Source of the DNA: Deltaproteobacteria bacterium
GTDB taxonomy: Bacteria > Myxococcota > B64-G9
Reading direction: 5' to 3'
Assembly: GCA_019307065.1 (NCBI GenBank)
Contig: JAFDKH010000029.1
Span: 1 to 35,608, forward strand
DNA: 35,608 nt
This document shows positions 8,022 to 14,370 of this stretch, in pieces; the stretch's first letter is position 1, and each line of letters starts with the position of its first letter. A program made the position numbers and the translations under genes. A model generated the notes under the pieces. It worked only from the letters and a program-made list of their open reading frames with translations, did no database searches and had not been told where the DNA came from.

Positions 8022-8794
8022 TTTGCTTTTCGTATCCTGAATGAACGTACCCTGCAATCTGCGGGGGCTGCGATACCTCCCGGGCCGGTTATCTTGAGTT
8101 GGGCAGCCTCAAATGGTTGTTGACAGTGTACCAGATGAACCCACTCTTCGCCCAGCGAGTCGTCTAACCGAATTGCACCGGGAAGTTTTTGGCCAAGACC
8201 TTTTGAAATCGATTTGGAAGTCTTAGACCCGTCGGTCGGAAACAAGGTATACATCCGGCCCGATTGCTCGACTCCGACAATCAGGATATTACCCGCCCGA
8301 ACCAGATCAACTTCGAAGCGCAGCCGGTCTCCGGGATTGAAAACGTCTCCATTGACTACTTGCTCAACCCGGCCTTTGTGTTCACGATAAATCGATAGCT
8401 GCAGGGTACCTTTGGTGCGCAGCTGATCCTGGCCGGGTTCATGCCAGACAGCCAGGCCGATGGTTACAAAAAGTATCAGGACGGCAGTTGCGGCGATGGC
8501 AATTTCCCATCTCAGCCAATTGAAAGTCAGAAGTCCCGGGCTGGATTTTTCCTCAGGTCGGCAGGCTGCTTCGATCTTGTGGCGCATGGTCTGCCGGTCG
8601 AGTTCGGTGAAGGCATCAAACCCTTTTTCGCGTAAGGTCAGTCTTTGGCGGCACTCTAAACAAGTAGCCAGATGCTCCTTGATTCGATTGTTTTCTTCGG
8701 CAGGTAGCTCACCGAAGTGAAAACGGTCCAGATTGATCTCCGAAGGGCAGTCCGGGTTGCGGCCCAATTTACTCACCAGGTTCAGATCATCCAT
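8018..8794 (-). CDS. Zinc-finger transmembrane anti-sigma factor with DUF4384-like extracytoplasmic domain
   Basis: The product is 258 residues from an ATG preceded by GGAGGAA. The N-terminus carries the zinc-binding anti-sigma signature His41-x3-Cys45-x2-Cys48 (HLATCLECRQR), with Cys16 upstream. One transmembrane segment spans about 96-117 (WEIAIAATAVLILFVTIGLAVW). The outer domain (~130-258) contains the DUF4384-like pattern of a beta-sandwich: FNPGDRLRFEVDLVRAGNILIVGVEQSGRMYTLFP. It begins 57 bp after the ECF sigma gene and overlaps the caspase gene. The cytoplasmic half is expected to hold the ECF sigma factor inactive until a signal is sensed outside. DUF4384-like domains are often found with caspase-family proteins, which fits this neighbourhood. 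Confidence 0.9.
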   Translation of the reverse strand: MDDLNLVSKLGRNPDCPSEINLDRFHFGELPAEENNRIKEHLATCLECRQRLTLREKGFDAFTELDRQTMRHKIEAACRPEEKSSPGLLTFNWLRWEIAIAATAVLILFVTIGLAVWHEPGQDQLRTKGTLQLSIYREHKGRVEQVVNGDVFNPGDRLRFEVDLVRAGNILIVGVEQSGRMYTLFPTDGSKTSKSISKGLGQKLPGAIRLDDSLGEEWVHLVHCQQPFEAAQLKITGPGGIAAPADCRVRSFRIRKAK

Positions 8795-8851
8795 TTGTTC
8801 CTCCAGCTAGATTGACACCTGGGAATATCTTTTGGGTAAAATCGCCGATCA

Positions 8852-9358
8852 TCAGGCACCCCTATTGGACGGGGGTAGATTGATGAATTCGGCTGCCCAG
8901 TTCTTGAATCGCTCGAGCAAATTACCGACTGTCCGCCTCGACACACCGAGAATATCGGCAGCTTCTGCATGACTCATGCCGTCAATAAGAACGTAAATTG
9001 CCGCGCGACCGCATTCTTCATCAGCTTCGGCCAGCAAACGCCGCATCAAGATCAGACCATCGGGAGTCGGCGTGGCCGCAAAGGATTCCGGATGAGGAGG
9101 CATATTTTCTTCCCATAGCTCCTGGCGCCTGCGCCGATCGCGGATCCGGTTGAAACAGTAGTTGGTTGTGATTCTGCTCAGCCAGGTATACAGATCTGAG
9201 CGTTGCTCGAAAGACCCGGCATTTTTATATGCCCGGATGAAAACTTCCTGAGTGGCTTCTTCGGCGTCGGCATGATTGCCCAGCAGATAGCGGGCCCGAC
9301 GATAAACGGCCGGGCCATATTTATCGAAGGCTGCAGCAATATCAATGCTTTTCTTCAA
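8852..9358 (-). CDS. ECF RNA polymerase sigma factor
   Basis: The product is 168 residues. The start is TTG (9358-9356), overlapping the stop of the upstream gene as TTGA. No ATG gives the full region 2, so this start is preferred despite a weak ribosome binding site. Sigma region 2 covers about 9-80, including HADAEEATQEVFIRAYKNA and the -10 recognition stretch TWLSRITTNYCFNRIRDRRRR. Region 4 is about 105-160, with the helix-turn-helix MSHAEAADILGVSRRTVGNLLERFK. The next gene is its likely membrane anti-sigma factor. It probably directs transcription of this cluster and of genes elsewhere. No autoregulated promoter could be identified by eye. Confidence 0.93.
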   Translation of the reverse strand: MKKSIDIAAAFDKYGPAVYRRARYLLGNHADAEEATQEVFIRAYKNAGSFEQRSDLYTWLSRITTNYCFNRIRDRRRRQELWEENMPPHPESFAATPTPDGLILMRRLLAEADEECGRAAIYVLIDGMSHAEAADILGVSRRTVGNLLERFKNWAAEFINLPPSNRGA

Positions 9359-10182
9359 TCCGGCCCCGGCTGGCGCCTGGCTACCCCGATCACATTGGGT
9401 ATCGGCCAGAATTTTTTGTTAGTGTCACTTTCAAAAAAACCCGTTTCATAGCTGCCGAACTTTGCCAGCTTAGTATCGCCGGATGTCAGGAATAGAGAAG
9501 CCTCCGGGCCGCCTTCTAAGTACATCATGTTGCGAATGTCGAGCGGCAGTTTCATGAGCATCTTGATGAAATTGTGCACGCGATAGGGAGAGCGGCTGAA
9601 AATGAAGATAACCCGGTCGTGCTTGTCCATGGCGACGACGACCATGCTCCACTTCTTGGGTTGCAGGCTCCATGTATTTTTCTGATGGCAATCGACCATG
9701 CGGATGCCCTGGATCAGGGTCTCGTACTGTTTGCTGAGCTGAGCGAAGTTTTGACAACGCCGATCGATGATTTGGACAGCCGCCAGATCCTTGTTTTTCG
9801 GGTTGAAGGCTAAAAAGGCGTTTTGGCCTGCCAGCTTCAGGTTATTGACATGCTCGAAATTTTTCATGAAGAAAGTCGCTCTGGATTGATCGCCTTCGGC
9901 TTCGAACATGCCGGCGTTGACCACCAAGGTTAGATCGTGCTGCTTGGCCCAGGCCGGGGCTGTCTGCTTCCGGCCGCCCAATTGGGAGACCATCAAGAGT
10001 TTCAATTGCTGATGCTTAGGGTTGATGCGAACCAAGGTGAATTTTGAATCGGCGTGCGAAGATTTTTTTGAGGCGCTTACAAAAGCCAACTCCAGGCCCG
10101 GTTCCAACTCCTTGAACTGGATCGCTTCAGGGGCAGCCTGGCTGACAACGATCAACAAAAAAGCTGTAAAAAAACCGGCCAT
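9355..10182 (-). CDS. Secreted phosphodiester glycosidase-like protein (NAGPA/DUF2233 family)
   Basis: The product is 275 residues if it starts at the ATG at 10182, which has AGGG about eight bases upstream and opens MAGFFTAFLLIVVSQA, a signal peptide core. An in-frame GTG at 10194 (adding VRVF) would supply a positive N-region, and a TTG at 10233 is also possible. The body shows the family hallmarks: a strand followed by TLVVNAGMF, FFMKN and a late LEGGPEASLFL motif. This fold occurs in the enzyme that uncovers mannose-6-phosphate and in bacterial exopolysaccharide phosphodiester glycosidases. A role in trimming cell-surface polysaccharide is plausible but unproven. Its stop overlaps the TTG of the ECF sigma gene, so it is probably the first gene of that operon. 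Confidence 0.85.
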   Translation of the reverse strand: MAGFFTAFLLIVVSQAAPEAIQFKELEPGLELAFVSASKKSSHADSKFTLVRINPKHQQLKLLMVSQLGGRKQTAPAWAKQHDLTLVVNAGMFEAEGDQSRATFFMKNFEHVNNLKLAGQNAFLAFNPKNKDLAAVQIIDRRCQNFAQLSKQYETLIQGIRMVDCHQKNTWSLQPKKWSMVVVAMDKHDRVIFIFSRSPYRVHNFIKMLMKLPLDIRNMMYLEGGPEASLFLTSGDTKLAKFGSYETGFFESDTNKKFWPIPNVIGVARRQPGPD

Positions 10183-10238
10183 GAAAACCCTCACGAAGTA
10201 TAAAACCAATATCCTTATTGGTGCGCGGCTCAAGTGCG

Positions 10239-10300
10239 TTTGTCAAGATGAACTGAGGTGCTATGCTAGGGGCATGTTCGACATTCTCAGAGCGATCCGG
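10239..10300. repeat. 62-bp direct repeat, left copy (promoter plus start of an mtfA-like gene)
   Basis: This copy matches 11722-11783 at 57 of 62 positions with no gaps, and similarity stops sharply on both sides. It contains TTGTCA-N16-TATGCT and the first nine codons of an MtfA-like reading frame. Together the copies flank the DUF4143 ATPase gene. The five differences indicate an old duplication rather than a recent one. Confidence 0.9.
10240..10267 (+). promoter_or_regulatory. Duplicated sigma70-type promoter in the left repeat copy
   Basis: TTGTCA (10240-10245), a 16-base spacer ending in TGC (extended -10), and TATGCT (10262-10267). It is the same promoter as in front of the intact mtfA-like gene. 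Here it would only transcribe the 26-codon remnant and possibly read on into the ATPase gene. Confidence 0.5.
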
Positions 10301-10354
10301 TTTGAAGAAGATCCCAAATACCTAAGATATTACCTTGATATTTATCCATGTTAG
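10274..10354 (+). pseudogene. 26-codon remnant of an mtfA-like 5' end
   Basis: The frame MFDILRAIRFEEDPKY... begins like the intact gene (MFGILRAIRR at 11757). After the ninth codon it diverges at the exact end of the 62-bp repeat, then meets a TAG stop at 10352-10354. No MtfA catalytic residues are present. It is best read as a by-product of the event that placed the ATPase gene here. A functional micropeptide cannot be excluded but has no support. Confidence 0.6.
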
Positions 10355-10371
10355 AGATATTATTACCTTGA
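10325..10371. repeat. Short direct repeat AGATATT(ATT)ACCTTGA over the ATPase promoter
   Basis: AGATATTACCTTGA (10325-10338) and AGATATTATTACCTTGA (10355-10371) differ only by a 3-base insertion. Their starts are 30 bp apart, about three helical turns. The first touches the -35 box and the second covers the -10 box of the promoter at 10335-10363. This arrangement would suit an operator, but no regulator is identified. Confidence 0.5.
10335..10363 (+). promoter_or_regulatory. Promoter of the DUF4143 ATPase gene
   Basis: TTGATA (10335-10340), a 17-base spacer, and TATTAT (10358-10363) match the sigma70 consensus well within an AT-rich stretch. The predicted transcription start is near 10370, leaving a leader of about 35 bases that includes the GGAG ribosome binding site before the ATG at 10406. 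Confidence 0.65.
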
Positions 10372-10405
10372 CTAAAGTGCCCGTTGATGCTCTTGGAGTT
10401 CATAT

Positions 10406-11734
10406 ATGTACAGGAACAAGCTGAAATATTTGGAAAAATGGAAGTCAAGTCCGGAGAGGAAGCCGCTTGTCATAAAAGGGGCACGCCAGGTAGGGAAGAC
10501 TTGGTTGGTGCGGGAGTTTGGGAAGGGGTTCGAGGGATATGTCGAGTTCAATTTCGAGCGGGAGCCTGAGCTTAATGAGGTGTTTTTACGGGGGCTCGAT
10601 CCCCGAAGGATTGTGTCCGAGTTGTCTGCGGTTGCTGCGGAGCGGATTGTTCCGGGGAAGACGCTGGTTTTTTTCGACGAGGTTCAGCAGTCTCTATCGG
10701 CTATCAAGGCTGTCAGGTATTTCTCCGAGGAAATGCCCAAGTTGCACCTAGTTGCGGCTGGGTCGTTGTTGAATATGGTGCTGGACAAGGTGCCTACCGG
10801 GGTTGGGCGGATCAGTTATCTCAACCTGTATCCTTTGAGCTTCTCGGAGTTCCTTGAGGCTGCCGGTGAGTCGGTGCTGGCCGAGAGGATCCGCTGTCAG
10901 GACGTGGACGAGCCGCTTCTCGATATCCATCACAAGAAGCTTCTGGATCATGTCCGTACCTACATGCTTCTCGGCGGAATGCCGGCCGTGCTGGAGAGTT
11001 TCTTTACGTCCGGCGACATTCTTGCCTGTCAGAAAATTCAGTCGGATCTGTTGCAGTCGTTCCTGGACGATTTTCACAAGTACTCCCGGGAATCGGGTAT
11101 CCAGCACCTGGTCAATGTGTTCCGCTCGGTTCCACTGCAGTTGGGGCAGAAGTTAAAGTACGTCACTGTGGATCCGGCCGTGAAGAGCAAGACCATCTCA
11201 AAAGCTTTGACATTGCTCGAAATGGCCGGCCTGGTGCACAAGGTCTATCACTCGTCGGCGGACGGGGTTCCGTTGTCAGCGCGGATACGTTCTAATCGGT
11301 TCAAGGTGATCTTCTTCGATACCGGTCTGGCTCAGCGCCTGTTGAATGTCGACTTGAAAAAATGGATGACCACTGTTGACATCTCATCCGTCAACCGGGG
11401 AGCCATTGCCGAGCAATTCGTCGGCCAGGAACTGGCTACCTGGCTCGATGCCGGGCCGTTGAGCCCCCTGACTTACTGGCATCGAGAATCCAGGGGGAGC
11501 TCGGCCGAGGTGGACTACCTGTTGGAACACGGAGAGAGGATCCTCCCGGTCGAGGTAAAGGAGGGAACCCAGGGAGGCATGAAGAGTCTGCGGCGCTTCC
11601 TGGATGAGAAAAAGCAGACAGCTGGGCTCAAGATATCCAGGTATGGCTTTTCCAGCGATGGGACCGTCGTTACCATTCCTTTCTATGCTCTGGAACGGCT
11701 GTTTGTCGAGCCTTGGATTCTTTTGTCAAGATGA
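10406..11734 (+). CDS. AAA_14/DUF4143 family ATPase
   Basis: The product is 442 residues, starting at an ATG with GGAG eight bases upstream. The N-terminal AAA domain has Walker A GARQVGKT (25-32), Walker B LVFFDE (87-92) and a sensor-like LVAAGSLL. The C-terminal half is DUF4143, with IFFDTGLAQRLL and AIAEQFVGQELATW, then a nuclease-fold-like block (SSAEVDYLL...ILPVEVKEG) with the D/E-V-K spacing of the PD-(D/E)XK fold. Such proteins are scattered, often mobile and of unknown biological role. The last codons (LLSR-stop) run into the right copy of the 62-bp repeat, and the gene is bracketed by both copies, consistent with insertion at the 5' end of the mtfA-like gene. It has its own promoter. 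Confidence 0.9.
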   Translation: MYRNKLKYLEKWKSSPERKPLVIKGARQVGKTWLVREFGKGFEGYVEFNFEREPELNEVFLRGLDPRRIVSELSAVAAERIVPGKTLVFFDEVQQSLSAIKAVRYFSEEMPKLHLVAAGSLLNMVLDKVPTGVGRISYLNLYPLSFSEFLEAAGESVLAERIRCQDVDEPLLDIHHKKLLDHVRTYMLLGGMPAVLESFFTSGDILACQKIQSDLLQSFLDDFHKYSRESGIQHLVNVFRSVPLQLGQKLKYVTVDPAVKSKTISKALTLLEMAGLVHKVYHSSADGVPLSARIRSNRFKVIFFDTGLAQRLLNVDLKKWMTTVDISSVNRGAIAEQFVGQELATWLDAGPLSPLTYWHRESRGSSAEVDYLLEHGERILPVEVKEGTQGGMKSLRRFLDEKKQTAGLKISRYGFSSDGTVVTIPFYALERLFVEPWILLSR

Positions 11735-11783
11735 ATTGAAGTGCTATGCTAATGGCATGTTCGGCATTCTCAGAGCGATCCGG
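11722..11783. repeat. 62-bp direct repeat, right copy
   Basis: Partner of 10239-10300 (57/62 identical). This copy supplies the last codons and stop of the ATPase gene, the mtfA-like promoter and the first nine codons of the intact mtfA-like gene. It probably represents the original site. Confidence 0.9.
11723..11750 (+). promoter_or_regulatory. Promoter of the mtfA-like gene, probably giving a leaderless mRNA
   Basis: TTGTCA (11723-11728), 16 bases ending in TGC, and TATGCT (11745-11750). The ATG at 11757 is only six bases after the -10 box. Transcription would therefore start at or next to the start codon, and no Shine-Dalgarno sequence is present. The promoter overlaps the last codons of the ATPase gene. 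Confidence 0.55.
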
Positions 11784-12521
11784 CGCAGAAAGTACAGACG
11801 CCTGGAATTTCCCAGCCAGTGGTACGCCATTCTCGAGGAAAAAGTGCCTTTCTATCAGGCATACTCCGACGAGCAACGTGAGCGTTTTTGCACACTGGTC
11901 AAGATTTTTGTCTGGGAGAAACACTTTATTGGCGCACAGGGGATGGAGATTACCGACGAAGTCAAGGTAGTCATCGCCGCTTCGGCTTGTCGCTTGATTC
12001 TCAACCTGGGAATCAAATACTACAATCGCCTGACTGAAATAGTCGTTTATCCCTACGTCTACACTCATCCAGATCAAGAAGGCGTCATTTATGGTGAAGC
12101 TCACGCCTGGGGCACGGTCGTGTTGTCCTGGCCGGCTGTGATGCACGGTATTCAAAATCCCTACGATGGCGAAGCCACCGGGGCCCATGAATTTGCGCAT
12201 GTACTCGATCGGGCCGACGGAGTCTTCGACGGTACGCCGCTGCTTCGAACAGGCGCAGCCTATGGACCCTGGGTACGAGTCATGAGCAGGCATTTTCTGG
12301 CGTTACAAAAAAGAAATAAAAAGCAACGAAAAGTACTGCGTATGTACGGCGCAACCAATGAGGCCGAGTTTTTTGCGGTGGCAACCGAAAGTTATTTTGA
12401 AAAACCCGAGAAAATGAAACGTCTGACCCCTGAGCTCTATCAAGTCATGCTAAGATTTTACGGGCCGGACCTGGGATCTTCTTCGCAAGACAATCCAGAC
12501 TCCGACCAGGAGGAGGGCTAA
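11757..12521 (+). CDS. mtfA: MtfA-like zinc metallopeptidase (M90 family)
   Basis: The product is 254 residues. The ATG at 11757 was chosen because MFGILRAIRRRKYRRLEFPSQW matches the usual beginning of the family; the open frame extends upstream into the ATPase gene without meaning. The zinc site is HEFAH (144-148), with Glu211 in the NEAEFFAVATESYF block as the probable third ligand. Other family blocks are ITDEVKVVIAASACRLIL, IVVYPYVY and VVLSWPAVMHG. In enterobacteria MtfA is a cytosolic aminopeptidase that binds the glucose repressor Mlc; that regulatory role should not be assumed here. Its last 72 bases overlap, on the opposite strand, the end of the MYXO-CTERM propeller gene. Confidence 0.93.
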   Translation: MFGILRAIRRRKYRRLEFPSQWYAILEEKVPFYQAYSDEQRERFCTLVKIFVWEKHFIGAQGMEITDEVKVVIAASACRLILNLGIKYYNRLTEIVVYPYVYTHPDQEGVIYGEAHAWGTVVLSWPAVMHGIQNPYDGEATGAHEFAHVLDRADGVFDGTPLLRTGAAYGPWVRVMSRHFLALQKRNKKQRKVLRMYGATNEAEFFAVATESYFEKPEKMKRLTPELYQVMLRFYGPDLGSSSQDNPDSDQEEG

Positions 12522-14261
12522 GAACAACGTTCTGGGCGTTGTCGGCTTAGACGAACAAGCACAGGCGGTCTCGGCCACCGGTTCGCTGATACAACGGCCG
12601 CGGTTGCCGCAAACAAAGCCGTGCATGCACTCAGTATCGGTAAAACAATCCGACACGCAACAGGCGTCTCTGCAATAGCTCCCGCTGGGACATTGACTGT
12701 CGTAGGCGCAATACTCACACGCAGAATGATCGTTACCGGAACCAGGGTCGGATCCGGCATCTATACCTTCGTCGGCAGCGCTATCCGCTCCGGCGTCAGA
12801 AATACCGTCGGCCTGTCCATCAGCTGAACCGTCTTGTTCTTCCGGCACACAGCGACCGCGTTGATCGCACACAAAGGGAGCCATACAGTCAGAGTTGTCG
12901 TCACAGTCTGAAGTGCAATAGTCGCCGTCGCAGTAATTACCCTGGGGACACTCTACGTCGTCCGAACAAGGTATCAGCGTCGAGCCGCCCCCGTCCTGAT
13001 CGCCACCGGCATCGACTCCGGCATCGGTTCCGGCATCGGTTCCGGCATCGACTCCGGGATCGGATCCGGGATCGGATCCGGCATCGATTCCGGCATCGGA
13101 TCCGGCATCGACTCCGGCATCGGATCCGGCATCGACTCCGGCATCGATCCCGCCGTCTTGTTCGATCTCGAGACAATCGGCCCCACGGATGTCGGTGAAA
13201 TGTGCAATCGGGGCGAATTTATTGTCATAAGAAGCATGTCCGCCGACGATCAATCCTTCACATAAACCAGGCCTGAAGGCTACCGCGTTGAGGTAGGTAT
13301 TGTTTGTAGCGCCCCAGGGAGCGGCGTCGAAACCGGGGATGCTGACTTCCCTGAAGTCGGCATTCAAGAAGGTTCCATTGTCCGCCACAAATTCGTTGAC
13401 CGTCCCGACCAGGTTACTTCCGTAGCAACGCCCGACAATCAGCGCCCGCGACCCGTCAGCGTTGAAGGCGATCCCGGCCATCGAGCTGCCTCCCGGAAGC
13501 TCGGCCTTGGTCCAAACAAAGCCATCCCATTTCAAGGCATTGTCAGACCAATCGACTATCACGCCGTAGCCTTCGAGCGGGTGATGGTCGGCTGCGGAAA
13601 CATTCGAGGCGCTCGGGTTGGTCGATAGCAGACGGTTTTCCCAGGGGGCCGGCGGGCGATAGGCAACCACATCGGCTGCGTTTTCACAGATTGGTATCAG
13701 GGCTTCGAGCCCATCGGGCCGCCAAGATACGTCGCAGGGCCCCGAGAAATTGGCGGCCGCCCCGGTAGTCACCGTCCGGGTTTCGGGGTCGTAATCATAG
13801 GCATAGACTATATGGGCGGTGCTGTTGTAGCCGATGATCACGGCCTTGGCTGCGTCAGGAGTAAAATCCACTCCGCGCAGGGAAATACCTGGTTTGGAGC
13901 AGTCCGCAAGGAGATCGACTGAACCGGTTTCATGATCGTAGCGATAGACGCGACCCTCTTCGGTGTTGCCTGAAGCGTACCAGCCGACAATCAGGGCCCC
14001 GCTGCCGTCTGGATTGAAGTCCATATGATCGGGCCTGAAATTCGTAAGCTCAGTCAGCTGGCTGACGCTCCAGTCGGCGGCTAAGATTTTGAGGATTTTA
14101 CCGCCTGACTCGATCGTCAGGGCATATTCGCCGTCAGGGTGCCAGGCCACGTCAACCAGATGGCCGATTGTGAACATTTGCCCAAGAGCTTCGTAATCAT
14201 AGTAAGCGCCGGCCTTGTTCGACCAGACAACCAGCAAAGCAATCAGCAGCAGTTTGCGCAT
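12450..14261 (-). CDS. Secreted beta-propeller protein with Asp-Ala-Gly repeats, Cys-rich modules and MYXO-CTERM-like tail
   Basis: The product is 603 residues. The start has GAGGAGAA upstream and opens a signal peptide (MRKLLLIALLVVWSNKAGA). Residues ~25-360 are WD/YVTN-like propeller repeats (VAWHPDGEYALTIESG, MDFNPDGSGALIVGW, VSWRPDGLEALIPI). A low-complexity linker of about 50 residues made of (D-A/P-G-x) units follows (~370-418), encoded by a 12-bp minisatellite. Next come two similar Cys modules (DVECPQGNYCDGDYC... and DSQCPSGSYCRDACC...), separated by a second Asp/Gly-rich spacer. The end, ACACSSKPTTP, a hydrophobic helix and LRRRS, resembles a MYXO-CTERM sorting signal, extended by eight extra residues. 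It is probably a surface-displayed binding protein of unknown ligand. It is divergent from the phnP-like gene, and its 3' end overlaps mtfA. Confidence 0.88.
   Translation of the reverse strand: MRKLLLIALLVVWSNKAGAYYDYEALGQMFTIGHLVDVAWHPDGEYALTIESGGKILKILAADWSVSQLTELTNFRPDHMDFNPDGSGALIVGWYASGNTEEGRVYRYDHETGSVDLLADCSKPGISLRGVDFTPDAAKAVIIGYNSTAHIVYAYDYDPETRTVTTGAAANFSGPCDVSWRPDGLEALIPICENAADVVAYRPPAPWENRLLSTNPSASNVSAADHHPLEGYGVIVDWSDNALKWDGFVWTKAELPGGSSMAGIAFNADGSRALIVGRCYGSNLVGTVNEFVADNGTFLNADFREVSIPGFDAAPWGATNNTYLNAVAFRPGLCEGLIVGGHASYDNKFAPIAHFTDIRGADCLEIEQDGGIDAGVDAGSDAGVDAGSDAGIDAGSDPGSDPGVDAGTDAGTDAGVDAGGDQDGGGSTLIPCSDDVECPQGNYCDGDYCTSDCDDNSDCMAPFVCDQRGRCVPEEQDGSADGQADGISDAGADSAADEGIDAGSDPGSGNDHSACEYCAYDSQCPSGSYCRDACCVSDCFTDTECMHGFVCGNRGRCISEPVAETACACSSKPTTPRTLFLALLLVGVWIVLRRRSQVRPVKS
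13009..13152. repeat. 12-bp minisatellite, 12 units
   Basis: Twelve tandem units close to GCATCGACTCCG, with variation mainly in the middle bases (GGTTCC, GGATCC, GATTCC). They encode the Asp-Ala-Gly-x linker of the propeller protein on the minus strand. Unit length is a multiple of three, so gain or loss of units changes linker length without a frameshift. All units are in register and no spacer-type sequences occur between them. Confidence 0.95.
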
Positions 14262-14333
14262 AACTTCTCCTCAATACTTCTACATTATCAGGAATCGGAC
14301 GTCGGGGACAGGATAGATTTACGTCAGGCAGCG

Positions 14334-14362
14334 TTGTCTTGATGTCTTGTTGGTGCTAGGCT
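14334..14362 (+). promoter_or_regulatory. Promoter of the phnP-like/ald operon
   Basis: TTGTCT (14334-14339), 17 bases ending in TGC (extended -10), and TAGGCT (14357-14362). The ATG at 14371 lies eight bases after the -10 box and no Shine-Dalgarno sequence is seen, so the mRNA is probably leaderless. The layout resembles the mtfA-like promoter. Confidence 0.5.
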
Positions 14363-14370
14363 GTTTTGCT

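Noticed and set aside
8859-8873. CCGTCCAATAGGG occurs both here and upstream of the gene starting at 1530
   Set aside because: A 13-base match is expected by chance several times in a 35-kb window, and here it lies in the coding end of the sigma gene.
10234-10250. TTGACA on the minus strand upstream of the phosphodiester glycosidase-like gene
   Set aside because: No acceptable -10 box lies 16-18 bases downstream, so I do not call a promoter for the cluster here.
10406-11734. The DUF4143 ATPase considered as part of a toxin-antitoxin or defence pair
   Set aside because: No small partner gene accompanies it; the only neighbour between the repeats is a 26-codon remnant explained by the duplication.
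13009-13152. Tandem repeat array that could be mistaken for CRISPR repeats
   Set aside because: Units are 12 bp with no spacers and lie in frame inside a coding sequence; no cas genes are present.
12937-13237. Two alternative minus-strand frames full of Arg-Cys or Met-Pro repeats
   Set aside because: They are frame-shifted readings of the same minisatellite; the real frame has a signal peptide, propeller repeats and a ribosome binding site.
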